Assembly: GCA_963825575.1 (NCBI GenBank)
Contig: CAWGUB010000019.1
Location: forward strand, 114,848-178,847
Length of the DNA stretch: 64,000 nt
Direction of reading: 5' to 3'
Source of the DNA: JAFDBW01 sp963825575
GTDB lineage: Bacteria > Desulfobacterota > Desulfuromonadia > Desulfuromonadales > BM103
Each line of letters opens with the position of its first letter. The first letter of the stretch is position 1. The notes beneath the pieces are model-generated. The model made no database searches and was not told the DNA's origin. It worked only from the letters and a program-made list of their open reading frames with translations. The position numbers and the translations under genes are program-made. This document shows positions 35,574 to 44,747 of this stretch, one piece after another.

Positions 35574-35987
35574 CTAATCAAGCTCTTCCGCTTTACACCG
35601 CGCCACCACATCCTTGAGCCAGGCGATCTCGTCCGGCGCAAACTGCTTGTTGTATTCCGTACCGATATTCATCGCCCAATGCAGCTTGTCGGGGGTCATC
35701 TCGGTCAGCACATGCCCCGGCAGCTGCAGGCAGGGGACCTCTTCCTCGGCCCATTCGTTGAGCCGCTGCTGCTCGTCAAAAAAGACCAGGTAGTCGATGC
35801 CGTCGGCTTCGACAATCAACGGCACTTCGATCTTCTCCTTGCTGCCCTTGTCATCGGTGTCGACCGTCTCGTTGATGGTGGGGACGAAGAAACTCATGTT
35901 GAGGAACAGGTCATAGAAACCGGACTGTGCTTTGTGGTCGTCAGGGTTGGCGCGCAGGGCTTCGAGGGCTTGATCGATTTCAGTCAT
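35574..35987 (-). CDS. SseB-like domain protein
   Basis: 137 residues from ATG at 35987; a longer open frame upstream lacks family-like sequence. The pattern TEIDQALEALRANPDDHKAQ, FYDLFLNMSFFVPT, VPLIVEADGIDYLVFFDEQQ and RLNEWAE matches the SseB N-terminal domain family: a short helix, then a beta-rich core that reads out a quantity. The function is not established outside the Salmonella secretion regulator. It stands alone on the minus strand between OsmC and the NfeD gene. Confidence 0.75.
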   Translation of the reverse strand: MTEIDQALEALRANPDDHKAQSGFYDLFLNMSFFVPTINETVDTDDKGSKEKIEVPLIVEADGIDYLVFFDEQQRLNEWAEEEVPCLQLPGHVLTEMTPDKLHWAMNIGTEYNKQFAPDEIAWLKDVVARCKAEELD

Positions 35988-36163
35988 GGAACTGGCCTTT
36001 GTGGTTGGAGGTGAATAGGACAGGCGATAAGGACCTTTTTCAAGAATACCGGTTAAGCGGGCCGGCTGTCCAGCCTCTCCTGACTCCACCAGGCCGGAAC
36101 TCCAGCATCAATCTGCCATCGCAGCTTTTTTGACAGCTGGCCGACCCTTGATATGATAGGAAC

Positions 36164-37510
36164 ATGACCAAGCATTTTTTCTTCAGCGTACTGCTCATCC
36201 TGGCACTGTTCGGCGCACGATCGCCGCTCTACGCCGACGACCTCGCGCCACAGGTGCGGGCGGTGCGGGTAGCCGGGGTGATCAACCCGGTCGTCGCCGA
36301 CTTCATCAGTGCCGAACTGGCCGCCGCCAATGCTGGTGATGCGCGGGCCTTCATGATCGAGCTTGACACGCCCGGCGGGCTCGACAGCGCAATGCGCAGC
36401 ATTATCCAGCAGATCCTCGGCTCCCGCCTGCCGGTGATCGTCTATGTCTCTCCTTCCGGCGCCCGGGCCGCATCGGCCGGCGCGCTGATCACGCTCGCCG
36501 CGGATTTCGCCGCAATGGCCCCGGGCACCAACATCGGTGCCGCCCACCCGGTCGCGATCGGGGGCGGCAGTGCCCAGGACGAGACGATGATGGAGAAAGT
36601 GGTCAATGACGCGGTTGCCTACGCCCGCAGCATCGCCGACCAGCGTGGCCGCAACCGCGACTGGGCTGCACAGATCGTCCGCGAGTCGATCTCCACCGCG
36701 GCCCGTGAGGCCCTCGAACTCAAGGTCATCGACCTGGTTGCCGCCGACCAGGCGGACCTGCTCGCAGCGCTGGATGGCCGCACCTACCTGCGCAACGGCC
36801 AGGCCCTGACCCTCGAAACCGCCGGCGCCGCGGTGAGCTACGCCGAGATGACCTGGCGCCAGGAGATTCTCAATACCATCAGCAGCCCGAATGTCGCCTA
36901 CATGCTGCTGATGCTCGGCATCCTCGGGATTTTCTTCGAGATCTCCCAACCCGGGGTGATTCTGCCCGGCGCGATCGGCGCCCTCGCCCTGCTGCTCGCC
37001 TTCCTGGGCCTGCAGACCCTGCCGGTCAATTACGTCGGCGTGCTGCTGATCCTGCTCGCCATCGTTCTCTTCATCCTCGAGGTCAAGGTGGTCTCTTTCG
37101 GCATGCTCACGGTCGGCGGCCTGATCGCCCTGACCTTTGGCTCACTGATCCTGATCGAGAGCCCGCAGCCCTACCTGCAGATTTCCAGAGCGGTGATTGC
37201 GGCCACTGTAGCGGTCTGCGGCGGCTTCATCAGCCTGGTGCTGTATTTTGTGGTGCGCGTCCAGAAAACCCACTTCTTCTCGGGTCTCGAAGGGATGATC
37301 GGCGAACACGGCACCGCCGTCACCACACTGAACCCCCGCGGCCGGGTCTTCCTGCACGGCGAATACTGGGATGCCCGCGCCGAAGCCAGGATTGACGAGG
37401 GTTGCGAGATCGAGGTCGTCCGGGCCGAACCGAACCTGAAGCTGCTGGTCCGCGCCGTCGAACCGGAAGCAGCTCCTGCAGCAAAGGAGGAACATCATGA
37501 TTCCGACTGA
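36164..37510 (+). CDS. NfeD-like membrane serine protease (long form)
   Basis: 448 residues. A signal peptide (about 1-25) is followed by a ClpP-like serine protease domain with the nucleophile Ser104 (RAASAGALI) and the base Lys145 (MMEKVV), a spacing of 41 as in the archaeal 1510-N protease. Four to five transmembrane helices (about 237-365) follow and an OB-fold NfeD domain closes the protein (GLEGMIGEHGTAVT...RVFLHGEYWDA). It should cleave stomatin-like proteins. The stop overlaps the next gene by 14 bases, which encodes just such a stomatin partner. Confidence 0.92.
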   Translation: MTKHFFFSVLLILALFGARSPLYADDLAPQVRAVRVAGVINPVVADFISAELAAANAGDARAFMIELDTPGGLDSAMRSIIQQILGSRLPVIVYVSPSGARAASAGALITLAADFAAMAPGTNIGAAHPVAIGGGSAQDETMMEKVVNDAVAYARSIADQRGRNRDWAAQIVRESISTAAREALELKVIDLVAADQADLLAALDGRTYLRNGQALTLETAGAAVSYAEMTWRQEILNTISSPNVAYMLLMLGILGIFFEISQPGVILPGAIGALALLLAFLGLQTLPVNYVGVLLILLAIVLFILEVKVVSFGMLTVGGLIALTFGSLILIESPQPYLQISRAVIAATVAVCGGFISLVLYFVVRVQKTHFFSGLEGMIGEHGTAVTTLNPRGRVFLHGEYWDARAEARIDEGCEIEVVRAEPNLKLLVRAVEPEAAPAAKEEHHDSD

Positions 37511-38264
37511 ACTGATTGTCTGGCTGGTCATTCTGGTGCTGATCTTCAGCATTATCGGCAGCGCGGTCCGCGTCCTTTACGAGTACCAGCGCGGCGTGGT
37601 CTTCCGTCTCGGCCGTTTTGCCATGGTCAAGGGGCCCGGCCTGCGCTTCGTGATCCCGGTGGTCGACAAGATCGTCAAGGTCAGCCTGCGCACCGTGGCC
37701 ATGGACGTACCACCGCAGGACGTGATCACCAAGGACAACGTTTCGGTCAAGGTCAACGCGGTGCTCTATTTCCGCGTCGTCGAGCCGGAGAAGGCGCTGA
37801 TCGAGGTCGAGGACTACCTCTACGCCACCAGTCAGCTGGCCCAGACCTCGCTGCGCAGCGTCCTCGGCCAGGCCGAACTCGACGAACTGCTCTCGCACCG
37901 GGACCGCATCAACCAGCAGCTGCAGGAGATCCTCGACCGGCAAACCGACCCATGGGGGGTGAAGATCTCCAACGTCGAGATCAAGCACGTCGACCTGCCG
38001 CAGGAGATGCAGCGGGCCATGGCCCGTCAGGCCGAGGCCGAGCGCGAACGGCGCGCCAAGGTGATCCATGCCGAAGGGGAATTTCAGGCTTCGCAGAAAC
38101 TTGCCGACGCCGCCGGGGTCATCTCGAAAGAGAGCGGCGCCCTGCAGCTGCGCTTTTTACAGACGCTGACCGAAATTGCCACCGAGAAGAATTCGACAAT
38201 TATCTTCCCGCTGCCGCTCGACCTGCTCAGGCCGTTTCTGGATACGGAGAAAAAACCGGATTAA
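37497..38264 (+). CDS. Slipin / stomatin-like SPFH protein
   Basis: 255 residues. One N-terminal membrane segment (about 5-25) is followed by the SPFH domain (about 27-180): YEYQRGVVFRLGRFAMVKGPG, VAMDVPPQDVITKDNVSVKV and TSLRSVLGQAELDELL. A coiled-coil segment rich in Arg and Glu (AMARQAEAERERRAKVIHAEG) and a C-terminal hydrophobic tail complete it. These proteins organise membrane microdomains. It overlaps the NfeD protease gene by 14 bases, and the C-terminal tail is the usual cleavage region of such partners. Confidence 0.93.
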   Translation: MIPTELIVWLVILVLIFSIIGSAVRVLYEYQRGVVFRLGRFAMVKGPGLRFVIPVVDKIVKVSLRTVAMDVPPQDVITKDNVSVKVNAVLYFRVVEPEKALIEVEDYLYATSQLAQTSLRSVLGQAELDELLSHRDRINQQLQEILDRQTDPWGVKISNVEIKHVDLPQEMQRAMARQAEAERERRAKVIHAEGEFQASQKLADAAGVISKESGALQLRFLQTLTEIATEKNSTIIFPLPLDLLRPFLDTEKKPD

Positions 38265-38324
38265 AGGCAAGTCCGGGGAAACCTCTTTGTCTGAGTATCT
38301 CCCGGGATAGATGCCGTCAGTCTT

Positions 38325-38669
38325 TCACTCGTATTGGCTCGGGACCATGCACATGAAGACCAGCGGGCTGTCGCCGGTGTTGCGGTACTGGTGCTTCTCG
38401 TGCGGTTTGACCAGCACGAAATCCCCGGCCTGGATCGGTCTCGGGGTCTCCCCTTCCAGGGCAACCCCGCTCCCCTCAATGATGTAATTGAGGTGTTCGC
38501 TGTCGTGCTGGTGATGGGGCGTGTGTCCGCCCGGTTCCAGGGTAAACACCCGGATCGAGAAGCTGGGGGCCCCGTCGGCTTTGCCGATCGGCACCTGGCG
38601 GCTCGCCCCTGCTGCGCCCTCCATATTCACCTTACCGCTTGCGCATTGCTGCAGGTTAGTGATCTTCAT
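38325..38669 (-). CDS. Cupin-fold metal-binding protein
   Basis: 114 residues from ATG at 38669, supported by AAGGAG 6 bases upstream. The cupin motif 1 is PGGHTPHHQHDSEHLNYIIEG (GxxxxxHxH...E, about residues 47-67) and motif 2 is AGDFVLVKPHEKHQYRN (about 81-97). These bind one divalent metal through three His and one Glu. Single-domain cupins of this type may be dioxygenases, isomerases or sensors, and the substrate cannot be inferred. It begins 20 bases after the YchF-like gene on the same strand. Confidence 0.88.
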   Translation of the reverse strand: MKITNLQQCASGKVNMEGAAGASRQVPIGKADGAPSFSIRVFTLEPGGHTPHHQHDSEHLNYIIEGSGVALEGETPRPIQAGDFVLVKPHEKHQYRNTGDSPLVFMCMVPSQYE

Positions 38670-38689
38670 TATCAACTCCTTGAAATTTT

Positions 38690-39724
38690 TCAGACATTGA
38701 ACAGGAAGTGGCAGATGTCGCCGTCTTCGATGACATAATCCTTGCCGTTGAGCTGCATCTTGCCGGCCTGTTTGACCTTCTGCTCGGACCCGGCGGCCAT
38801 CAGGTCGTCGTATTTCATCACCTCGACCCGGATAAAGCCGCGCTCGATGTCGCTGTGGATCTTGCCGCCGGCCACCGGCGCCGCGGAACCCTTGCGGATC
38901 GTCCAGGCCCGGCACTCGTCGTCGCCGACAGTGTAGAAACTCATCAGGCCCAGGGCGTCATACAGGGCGGTATTGATGCGGTCGAGGCTCGGTTCACTGA
39001 TCCCCATCTCGGTCATGAATTCCAGCCGTTCCGCCTCGTCTTCAATGCCGGCAATCTCACTCTCGATTTCACAGGAGATGGTGAACACGTCGGGGCCGAA
39101 ATCCTTGCCGATCTCGTCGTCGGAGACATTGTAGGCATAGATCAGCGGCGTGCGGGTCACCAGGCCGAGGCTCCTGATCACCTGCTCTTCGTTCGGCTCA
39201 AGCTTAACCGTGGAAAGGAACTTCTCCTCCTCCAGGACCGCGCTGAAGCGGTTCAGGATCTCCTCCTCCAGAACCTGGGCCGGAGTCTGGCCGCCCTTCT
39301 TCTCTTTGGCGAGGCGCTGCAGACGGGTCTCCACCAGCTGCATGTCGGCCAAAAGCAGCTCCGACTCGATCATCGCCCGGTCGCGTTGCGGGTCTACCGA
39401 GCCCGAAGGATGAAAGACGTCCGGGGAATCGAAGGACCGGATCAGCAGGCAGAGCAGATCGCAGCGACGCGCCGGGTCCATCCAGAGGCGCGAAGTGCTG
39501 CCGCTGTCGCTGACATCGGGGCAGAGCACGAACTGGTTCTCGGCATAGGTGGTCTTTTTCGGTTGATAAAGCTCGCTCAGGGCGTCCACCCGGCTGTCGC
39601 GGATCGCCGCCACCCCCTCGATCGCCTCGCCGGCTTTGCGAGCGGCAGGCACCGGCCGGCCGGTCAGCAGGGTGAAGAGTGTTTTCTTGCCCGTCTGGGC
39701 GAGTCCCAATATGGCGATTTTCAT
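38690..39724 (-). CDS. Divergent YchF-like P-loop NTPase (DUF933)
   Basis: 344 residues from ATG at 39724, with AAGGAT upstream. The P-loop is GLAQTGKKTLFTLLTG instead of the GxxNVGKST of YchF, so the first part of G1 is altered though Lys and Thr remain. The base-recognition segment is YAYNVSDDEIG, like the YchF type that accepts ATP. A coiled insertion lies about 130-190. The C-terminal TGS-like DUF933 domain includes DDECRAWTIRKGSAAPVAGG and DGDICHFLFNV. It is a paralogue, not the normal YchF. A cupin gene follows on the same strand. Confidence 0.82.
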   Translation of the reverse strand: MKIAILGLAQTGKKTLFTLLTGRPVPAARKAGEAIEGVAAIRDSRVDALSELYQPKKTTYAENQFVLCPDVSDSGSTSRLWMDPARRCDLLCLLIRSFDSPDVFHPSGSVDPQRDRAMIESELLLADMQLVETRLQRLAKEKKGGQTPAQVLEEEILNRFSAVLEEEKFLSTVKLEPNEEQVIRSLGLVTRTPLIYAYNVSDDEIGKDFGPDVFTISCEIESEIAGIEDEAERLEFMTEMGISEPSLDRINTALYDALGLMSFYTVGDDECRAWTIRKGSAAPVAGGKIHSDIERGFIRVEVMKYDDLMAAGSEQKVKQAGKMQLNGKDYVIEDGDICHFLFNV

Positions 39725-39936
39725 AAGATATCCTTTAATCTTTAAAGAGCATAAATTCGGTGACAATTAATTGTTTACCCGGTTCGGTAAAGAAATCAGG
39801 CAACCGTCACCGCGCCAAGTGTGCTCAATCCCGGGTGATAATTCAACAAAAACTTTAATCGGTCTAGACGCGAACAGCAAACACGGCTATCTTGGAACGA
39901 AGCAGGTCCCTTTTACCATTAGCAAGATGTGGTTGC

Positions 39937-40860
39937 ATGGACTATTCGATCCTGATCATTGATGACACCAAGTCGGTCCGCCAGCAGATTCTCGACACCC
40001 TCCACGGCACCGATCTGTTCAGCAATTACTTTGAGGCCGGCAACGGTCTCGAGGGGCTGAAAATCATGCTCAATGAAAAAATCGACGTTGTTTTGTGCGA
40101 TGTCGAAATGCCGGGTATGGATGGCTTCAAGTTCCTGGCCATGGTCAATGCACGCAAGGAGCTGCACGACATTCCGATCCTTCTGCTGACCAGTCATGAG
40201 GAGATGGCGACCAAGGTCAAGGCTCTTGAACAGGGCGCCAGCGACTATCTGACCAAGCCGTTCAGCCCCGAGGAATTACTCGCCCGGGTCAAGGTTCACC
40301 TGAAGGTCAAGGCCCTGCAGGATAACCTCAAGGAGAGCAACCAGCTCCTGCAAAAGCTCGCCCAGACTGACCCGCTGACCGAACTGCACAACCGCCGGCA
40401 CATGATGGATACCCTTGAAGCGGAATTTGACCGCAGCAGCCGGATCGGCAGTCCGTTTGCCCTGCTGATGATCGACCTCGACCATTTCAAAAAGGTCAAC
40501 GACACCTACGGCCACCAGCTCGGGGACAAGGTTTTGCAATCCACCGCATGGGAGATTCAGGCCTTGCTGCGCCAGTATGATTCGGCGGCCCGTTTCGGTG
40601 GCGAGGAATTCGCCCTGCTGCTGCCGGAGACCACACTCAGCGGAGCGAATCTGGTCGCGGAACGTCTGCGCCAGAGCATCAACAATATCGAGTTCGCCGG
40701 CCAGCTCAGCGACCTGAAGATCAGCATCAGCATTGGCGTCGCTGCGATCCCACATAACAAAATCAACACGGCTTCAGAGCTGGTCCGCCTGGCCGATGAC
40801 GCCCTGTACACGGCCAAGCGCAACGGACGGAACCGGGTCGAGAGCGCCCCCCCGGCCTGA
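39937..40860 (+). CDS. PleD-like response regulator with GGDEF diguanylate cyclase domain
   Basis: 307 residues. The receiver domain (about 1-120) has the phosphorylated Asp55 (VVLCDVEMPGMDG) and conserved KPF (107-109). A linker helix leads to the GGDEF domain with the active site GGEEF (221-225) and an inhibitory RxxD I-site (RQYD, 212-215), so product inhibition by c-di-GMP is expected. It converts two GTP into c-di-GMP when phosphorylated. The start at 39937 begins MDYSILIIDD; the upstream extension looks non-coding. No cognate kinase gene is adjacent. Confidence 0.93.
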   Translation: MDYSILIIDDTKSVRQQILDTLHGTDLFSNYFEAGNGLEGLKIMLNEKIDVVLCDVEMPGMDGFKFLAMVNARKELHDIPILLLTSHEEMATKVKALEQGASDYLTKPFSPEELLARVKVHLKVKALQDNLKESNQLLQKLAQTDPLTELHNRRHMMDTLEAEFDRSSRIGSPFALLMIDLDHFKKVNDTYGHQLGDKVLQSTAWEIQALLRQYDSAARFGGEEFALLLPETTLSGANLVAERLRQSINNIEFAGQLSDLKISISIGVAAIPHNKINTASELVRLADDALYTAKRNGRNRVESAPPA

Positions 40861-40927
40861 TGCATACCAGCTCCTGGATTCCGGGCCCCCGAACTCCGGA
40901 TCGCCCTCACCGTGAAAGATTGTGCCC

Positions 40928-41266
40928 ATGAAGAACCAGACCAGCACCAGAGAACTCTACATCTCCGAAATTTCCTTCACTGCCGAAGAAGAAGACCTGC
41001 GCAAACTGTTCGCCCTGTTCGGCACGGTGACCTCTGTCCACATGGTCAAAGACCCGAAATCCGGTCTCTTCAAAGGTTCTGCCTTTATCCGCATGGCGAC
41101 CCCGGCCCAGGCCAAGGATGCGCTCAATTCACTGGACGGCACCTACCTGATTGACCGCTGCATCAGCGTCACCGCGGCACGACCCAAGCAGACCGAGGGG
41201 CCGACAACGAAAAAGTCGCCAGGCAAAGCACCGCGTACACCACGCCCGCGCAACCCGCGCAAATAG
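40928..41266 (+). CDS. RNA recognition motif (RRM) protein
   Basis: 112 residues from ATG at 40928 (a GTG at 40922 is possible). One RRM domain: RNP2-like ELYISEISF (about 9-17) and RNP1-like GLFKGSAFIRMAT (about 46-58). The C-terminus is a basic, Pro/Lys-rich tail (KKSPGKAPRTPRPRNPRK). Bacterial single-RRM proteins bind single-stranded RNA and are often cold-inducible. It sits 61 bases after the diguanylate cyclase gene. No cis-regulatory element is obvious. Confidence 0.88.
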   Translation: MKNQTSTRELYISEISFTAEEEDLRKLFALFGTVTSVHMVKDPKSGLFKGSAFIRMATPAQAKDALNSLDGTYLIDRCISVTAARPKQTEGPTTKKSPGKAPRTPRPRNPRK

Positions 41267-41320
41267 CCCGCAGGAGCCACCCTCCAGAATGCCCCCCCGG
41301 GATTGCCAAAGGCCCCGTAG

Positions 41321-42457
41321 ATGCTGACGAGCGAACAGCGGCCCATGCTGCGTTTTCTGATTGTCCAGACAGCCGCCTCGGTGGTCGGGCTGCAATGCTG
41401 GATGATCCTGTTCAACAACTTCGCCGTAGAGATCGCCGGCCTTGACGGCCTGCAGGTCGGGATCATCGGCTCGGTGCGGGAGGTCCCGGGGTTCCTGGCT
41501 TTACTGGCCGTGTTCGTCATGCTGGTTATAAAGGAACACCGGCTCTCGTCTCTCTCCATCGTGTTTCTCGGCATCGGCACCGGGCTCACAGGGCTCTTCC
41601 CAAGCTTCACCGGCCTGATCTTCACCACGCTGATCATGAGCTTCGGCTTTCATTACTACGAGACCACCAACCAGTCACTGACCCTGCAATATTTCAGCAC
41701 CGCGACCTCTCCGTTGATCTTCGGTCGGTTGCGCAGCCTGGCCGCGGCGACCAGTATCGTCGTCGGCCTGCTCCTTTACCTGATGGGGATGGTATTCAGT
41801 TACCAGACCATGTTCCTGACGATCGGCGCCCTGGTTGTCGCCGCCGGCACCTGGGGACTTCTGCAGGATCCGACCCACCAGCAGATAACGCCGCAGCGCC
41901 GCAAAATGATCTTGCGCCGCAGGTACTCCCTCTACTACTTTCTCACCTTCATGGCCGGTGCCCGGCGCCAGATTTTCATGGCTTTTTCCGTCTACCTGCT
42001 GGTCAAGGTTTTCCACTGCACGGTGACCGAGATCACCCTGCTGTTCGTGGTCAACAACGCCGTCAACTTCGTCTTAAGCCCCGCCATCGGCCGGGCGATC
42101 GTCCGCTTCGGAGAGCGCTGGATTCTCACCATTGAGTATGGCGGCCTGATCGGCGTGTTCCTGATCTACGCCTTCACCGGCTCGAAGCTGCTGGCGGTCG
42201 CGATGTACATCCTCGACCACATCCTGTTCAATTTCTCGATCGCTATCCGCACCTATTTCCAGAAGGTCGCAGACCCGGCCGATATCGCGCCGAGCATGGC
42301 GGTCGGCTTCACCATCAACCACATCGCCGCAGTGGTCATGCCGGCGATCGGCGGTGCCCTCTGGATGATTGATTACCGCATCCCGTTTGTTGCCGGAGCA
42401 CTACTCAGCCTGGTTTCCCTGCTGGCTGTGCAGCGCATCCCGCGCCTGGCGCGATAA
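41321..42457 (+). CDS. MFS transporter (12-helix)
   Basis: 378 residues with about eleven to twelve hydrophobic segments. It lacks a good motif A, but LSSLSIVFLGIGTGLTGLF and MSFGFHYYETTNQSLTLQYF, with a linker of basic residues between the halves (HQQITPQRRKMILRRR), fit a divergent MFS carrier. Substrate unknown. ATG at 41321 has a weak purine-rich region before it. It is not in an operon with the preceding RRM gene, from which it is 54 bases away, or the following NHL gene. Confidence 0.8.
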   Translation: MLTSEQRPMLRFLIVQTAASVVGLQCWMILFNNFAVEIAGLDGLQVGIIGSVREVPGFLALLAVFVMLVIKEHRLSSLSIVFLGIGTGLTGLFPSFTGLIFTTLIMSFGFHYYETTNQSLTLQYFSTATSPLIFGRLRSLAAATSIVVGLLLYLMGMVFSYQTMFLTIGALVVAAGTWGLLQDPTHQQITPQRRKMILRRRYSLYYFLTFMAGARRQIFMAFSVYLLVKVFHCTVTEITLLFVVNNAVNFVLSPAIGRAIVRFGERWILTIEYGGLIGVFLIYAFTGSKLLAVAMYILDHILFNFSIAIRTYFQKVADPADIAPSMAVGFTINHIAAVVMPAIGGALWMIDYRIPFVAGALLSLVSLLAVQRIPRLAR

Positions 42458-42572
42458 CCGATGCGTGGCCGTAAGCACGACAAGCAAGGGTTATGCTAGT
42501 ATGTTCTTAGAAGCGATCATCGAGCCACGGGAAAAAACGCTTAACAAAGCACTAAAACAGGCATAAGACAGC

Positions 42573-43427
42573 ATGCAAATACTCGGCTTACTGTTGGTAC
42601 TTGTCAGTCTTTCAGGCACGGCTATTTCCGCTCAGCCACTGCAGGCAGTTTTTGAGCAGGAAAGTCGCGTCGAACTCAGCAATCCTCACGATCTGAAACT
42701 CTCACCTGACGGTCAATATCTGATGGTCTCGGATGTTGGTAACAACCGGGTCGCCATGCTTGACCCCGTCACGCTTGAGTTGGTCGGACAATTCGGGGCA
42801 GACCACCAGGCAGGCACGCATGACATTGATTTCGATAAAAACGGCCTGGCATATGTTGCCGACACGCACAATAACCGTGTGACGATTTACCGCATGCAGA
42901 ACATGCAAGCGGTCCTGATCGGTGAATTGAGCCAATCAATACGTGGTCCCGAGGGGGTGCTTGCCCATCCTAACGGCCGTATCTACGTTGCCGGGGCCTG
43001 GTCCGACAATGTCGTCGCTTTTCACAAAGGGGAAAAAGTCGGAGAATTAACCGGGCTTTCATCACCTCATGATTTGGAGTTGGCTGCCGATGGGGATATC
43101 TGGCTGGCTGATTCAGGCAACGACCGGATCCTGCTACTCTCGCCGGAGCTGGTTATCAAACACATATTGACCCGCGAAACGTATGATTTTCGAGGTGTGC
43201 GCTATCTCGACACCATGCAAGACGGCACATTGATCGCCGCTGACAAGAATACGCACTCAGTCAAATTTATCGGCGCTGACGGGACTCTCAGGCTGCAACT
43301 TGGCAGCGGCAAGGCGACGCGGGGAGATTATGCATTGACCACCCCCGAGGGGGTGGAAGTGCTTGGCAACCGGGTTTGGATATCGGATTCCGGAAACGAC
43401 CGAATTGTCCGCTTTCTTCTGCAGTAA
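42573..43427 (+). CDS. Secreted NHL-repeat beta-propeller protein
   Basis: 284 residues. A signal peptide (about 1-20, ending AISA) is followed by about six NHL repeats, e.g. SNPHDLKLSPDGQYLMVSD, GTHDIDFDKNGLAYVADT, RGPEGVLAHPNGRIYVAG and SPHDLELAADGDIWLADSG, each with a NNRV or NDRI turn. The propeller should be periplasmic or outer membrane-facing. No catalytic residue is known for the family here. It converges on the minus-strand histidine phosphatase with only 11 bases between them, without an obvious terminator. Confidence 0.85.
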   Translation: MQILGLLLVLVSLSGTAISAQPLQAVFEQESRVELSNPHDLKLSPDGQYLMVSDVGNNRVAMLDPVTLELVGQFGADHQAGTHDIDFDKNGLAYVADTHNNRVTIYRMQNMQAVLIGELSQSIRGPEGVLAHPNGRIYVAGAWSDNVVAFHKGEKVGELTGLSSPHDLELAADGDIWLADSGNDRILLLSPELVIKHILTRETYDFRGVRYLDTMQDGTLIAADKNTHSVKFIGADGTLRLQLGSGKATRGDYALTTPEGVEVLGNRVWISDSGNDRIVRFLLQ

Positions 43428-43438
43428 CAAACAGATTC

Positions 43439-44086
43439 TCAATCCGACTGGTTGAGCGGGAGCCATTGGTCCGGGGCGATCCGCCCGACAAAGGTGAACT
43501 GCCCTTTGCCGTCTGGTTTGAAAACGACCATCTCCCCTTCTCCCGGATAAACCGGAGTCGCCTCCCGGGCCACGTTTCCATGCGCTACGATGACCCGGTT
43601 GGTGCCGGGAAGCGGTGGCCGAGCGAGCAGTTGACGAGCGGTTTGAATGACCGCCTGACGACCCCCGAAGTACTCTGCAACACGCAGATTAATCACAGCA
43701 GTGCTTGCTTGAACATCACCTAAGCCAAGCAGACCGGCGGTTTTCATGGTTCGGCAATAAGGGCTGGCCAAAACCTCGCTGACCGGAACATTCAGGCCCC
43801 TGATAAATTCACCGGTTCGTTTCGCTCGCCTGCGCCCCGCATCAGAGAGCTGGCGAATCTTGGTCCCATCACAACTCAACCAATCATTTTGTTGATCAAC
43901 TGCGTCATATTGTGACCAGTTAGTCGCTTCATGACGGAAATACAGATTGTAGCCTCCCTGCTGGAGAGCCTGCACCAACGCCTGATAACCGGGGGCTGTT
44001 TCTGCCTGGATCGAAACAGGCAGAAACAGCAGCCCGATGAGAAGGATCAGAGCGTATCTGTTTTTTTTGCGAGCGTTCCTGTGCAC
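43439..44086 (-). CDS. Histidine phosphatase superfamily protein, exported
   Basis: 215 residues from GTG at 44086, chosen because AGGAGA lies about 6 bases upstream. A longer frame reaches into repeat copy 3 and is not credible. A basic N-terminus and hydrophobic stretch (about 9-30, ending IQAE) form a signal peptide. The catalytic site is YFRHEATNW (the RH[GE] box) with VLASPYCRTMKTA and IVAHGNVARE for the second His. The family hydrolyses phosphate esters or removes phosphohistidine; substrate unknown. Gene placement beside two structured repeats is incidental. Confidence 0.85.
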   Translation of the reverse strand: MHRNARKKNRYALILLIGLLFLPVSIQAETAPGYQALVQALQQGGYNLYFRHEATNWSQYDAVDQQNDWLSCDGTKIRQLSDAGRRRAKRTGEFIRGLNVPVSEVLASPYCRTMKTAGLLGLGDVQASTAVINLRVAEYFGGRQAVIQTARQLLARPPLPGTNRVIVAHGNVAREATPVYPGEGEMVVFKPDGKGQFTFVGRIAPDQWLPLNQSD

Positions 44087-44184
44087 CCGGTTTCTCCTGT
44101 CAAAACAAGGTAGAGCTTCAAGATTACCCGAGATAAGCAGCGCAAACAACTTGTAACAGACAACTCCTCCTGCAGCGAATGACT

Positions 44185-44540
44185 CGCGAGGCCCCCTGCA
44201 ACGGGCCGGTTCCCGTACCCAGAAGCCATTAGAAACCACAGAAACCATGCCGACGTCCATGCCCAGCGCAGCGCAGGCCCTTTTCTGCTTACTCTTTTAG
44301 GCCAGTAAAAGAGTAAGGCGCCGTTGGGGGGCGCGACCACCGGGTTCTGGTTTGATTTTAATTTCGAACGATACAAGCAAAACCGGCGGGTCGCGTCCCG
44401 CCAGACGTCATACTTTTGTCCGGCAACAAAAGTATGCAAAAATGCCTGCTCTTAGCAGAGGGCTATAGACGTTCGCGAAGGGGATATGGATTTAAGGGAA
44501 AGCAGAGGAGACGATCCGGCCCGTTGCAGGGGGCCTCGCG
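44185..44540. repeat. Structured dispersed repeat, copy 3, with 25-bp perfect terminal inverted repeats
   Basis: Bounded by a 25-bp sequence at 44185-44209 (CGCGAGGCCCCCTGCAACGG and on) and its exact reverse complement at 44516-44540. Two units sit head to head. The left unit, inverted, has the CTTACTCTTTT/AAAAGAGTAAG-type hairpin (about 44290-44319). The right unit has GGCGGGTCGCGTCCCGCC (44384-44401), then CATACTTTTGT/ACAAAAGTATG (about 44409-44436), then a variable spacer. GGCCC..GGGCC hairpins occupy both ends. A segment of about 66 bases after the right end (44547-44612) reappears after copy 4. Not coding. Confidence 0.88.
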
Positions 44541-44747
44541 GTATTGCTGTCAACATGGGTTGACGGGATCGTGCTGATGAGATCGATTGCAACCGGCGGT
44601 CATGGAACTTAAACTTCTTATTTCATTCACTTCCGGCTACGGCAAACGGGGTTTTTGCGTCTAGATTTATTTGCAACGAATAGAGATCTACATTGATTTA
44701 TCGAGCACAATGCCGCTATTCGCCACCGAGTCAAAGAAGGCATTAGC

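Noticed and set aside
44087..44260. N-terminal extension of the histidine phosphatase into repeat copy 3
   Set aside because: Its sequence is translation of repeat DNA; a GTG at 44086 with AGGAGA and a signal peptide is better.
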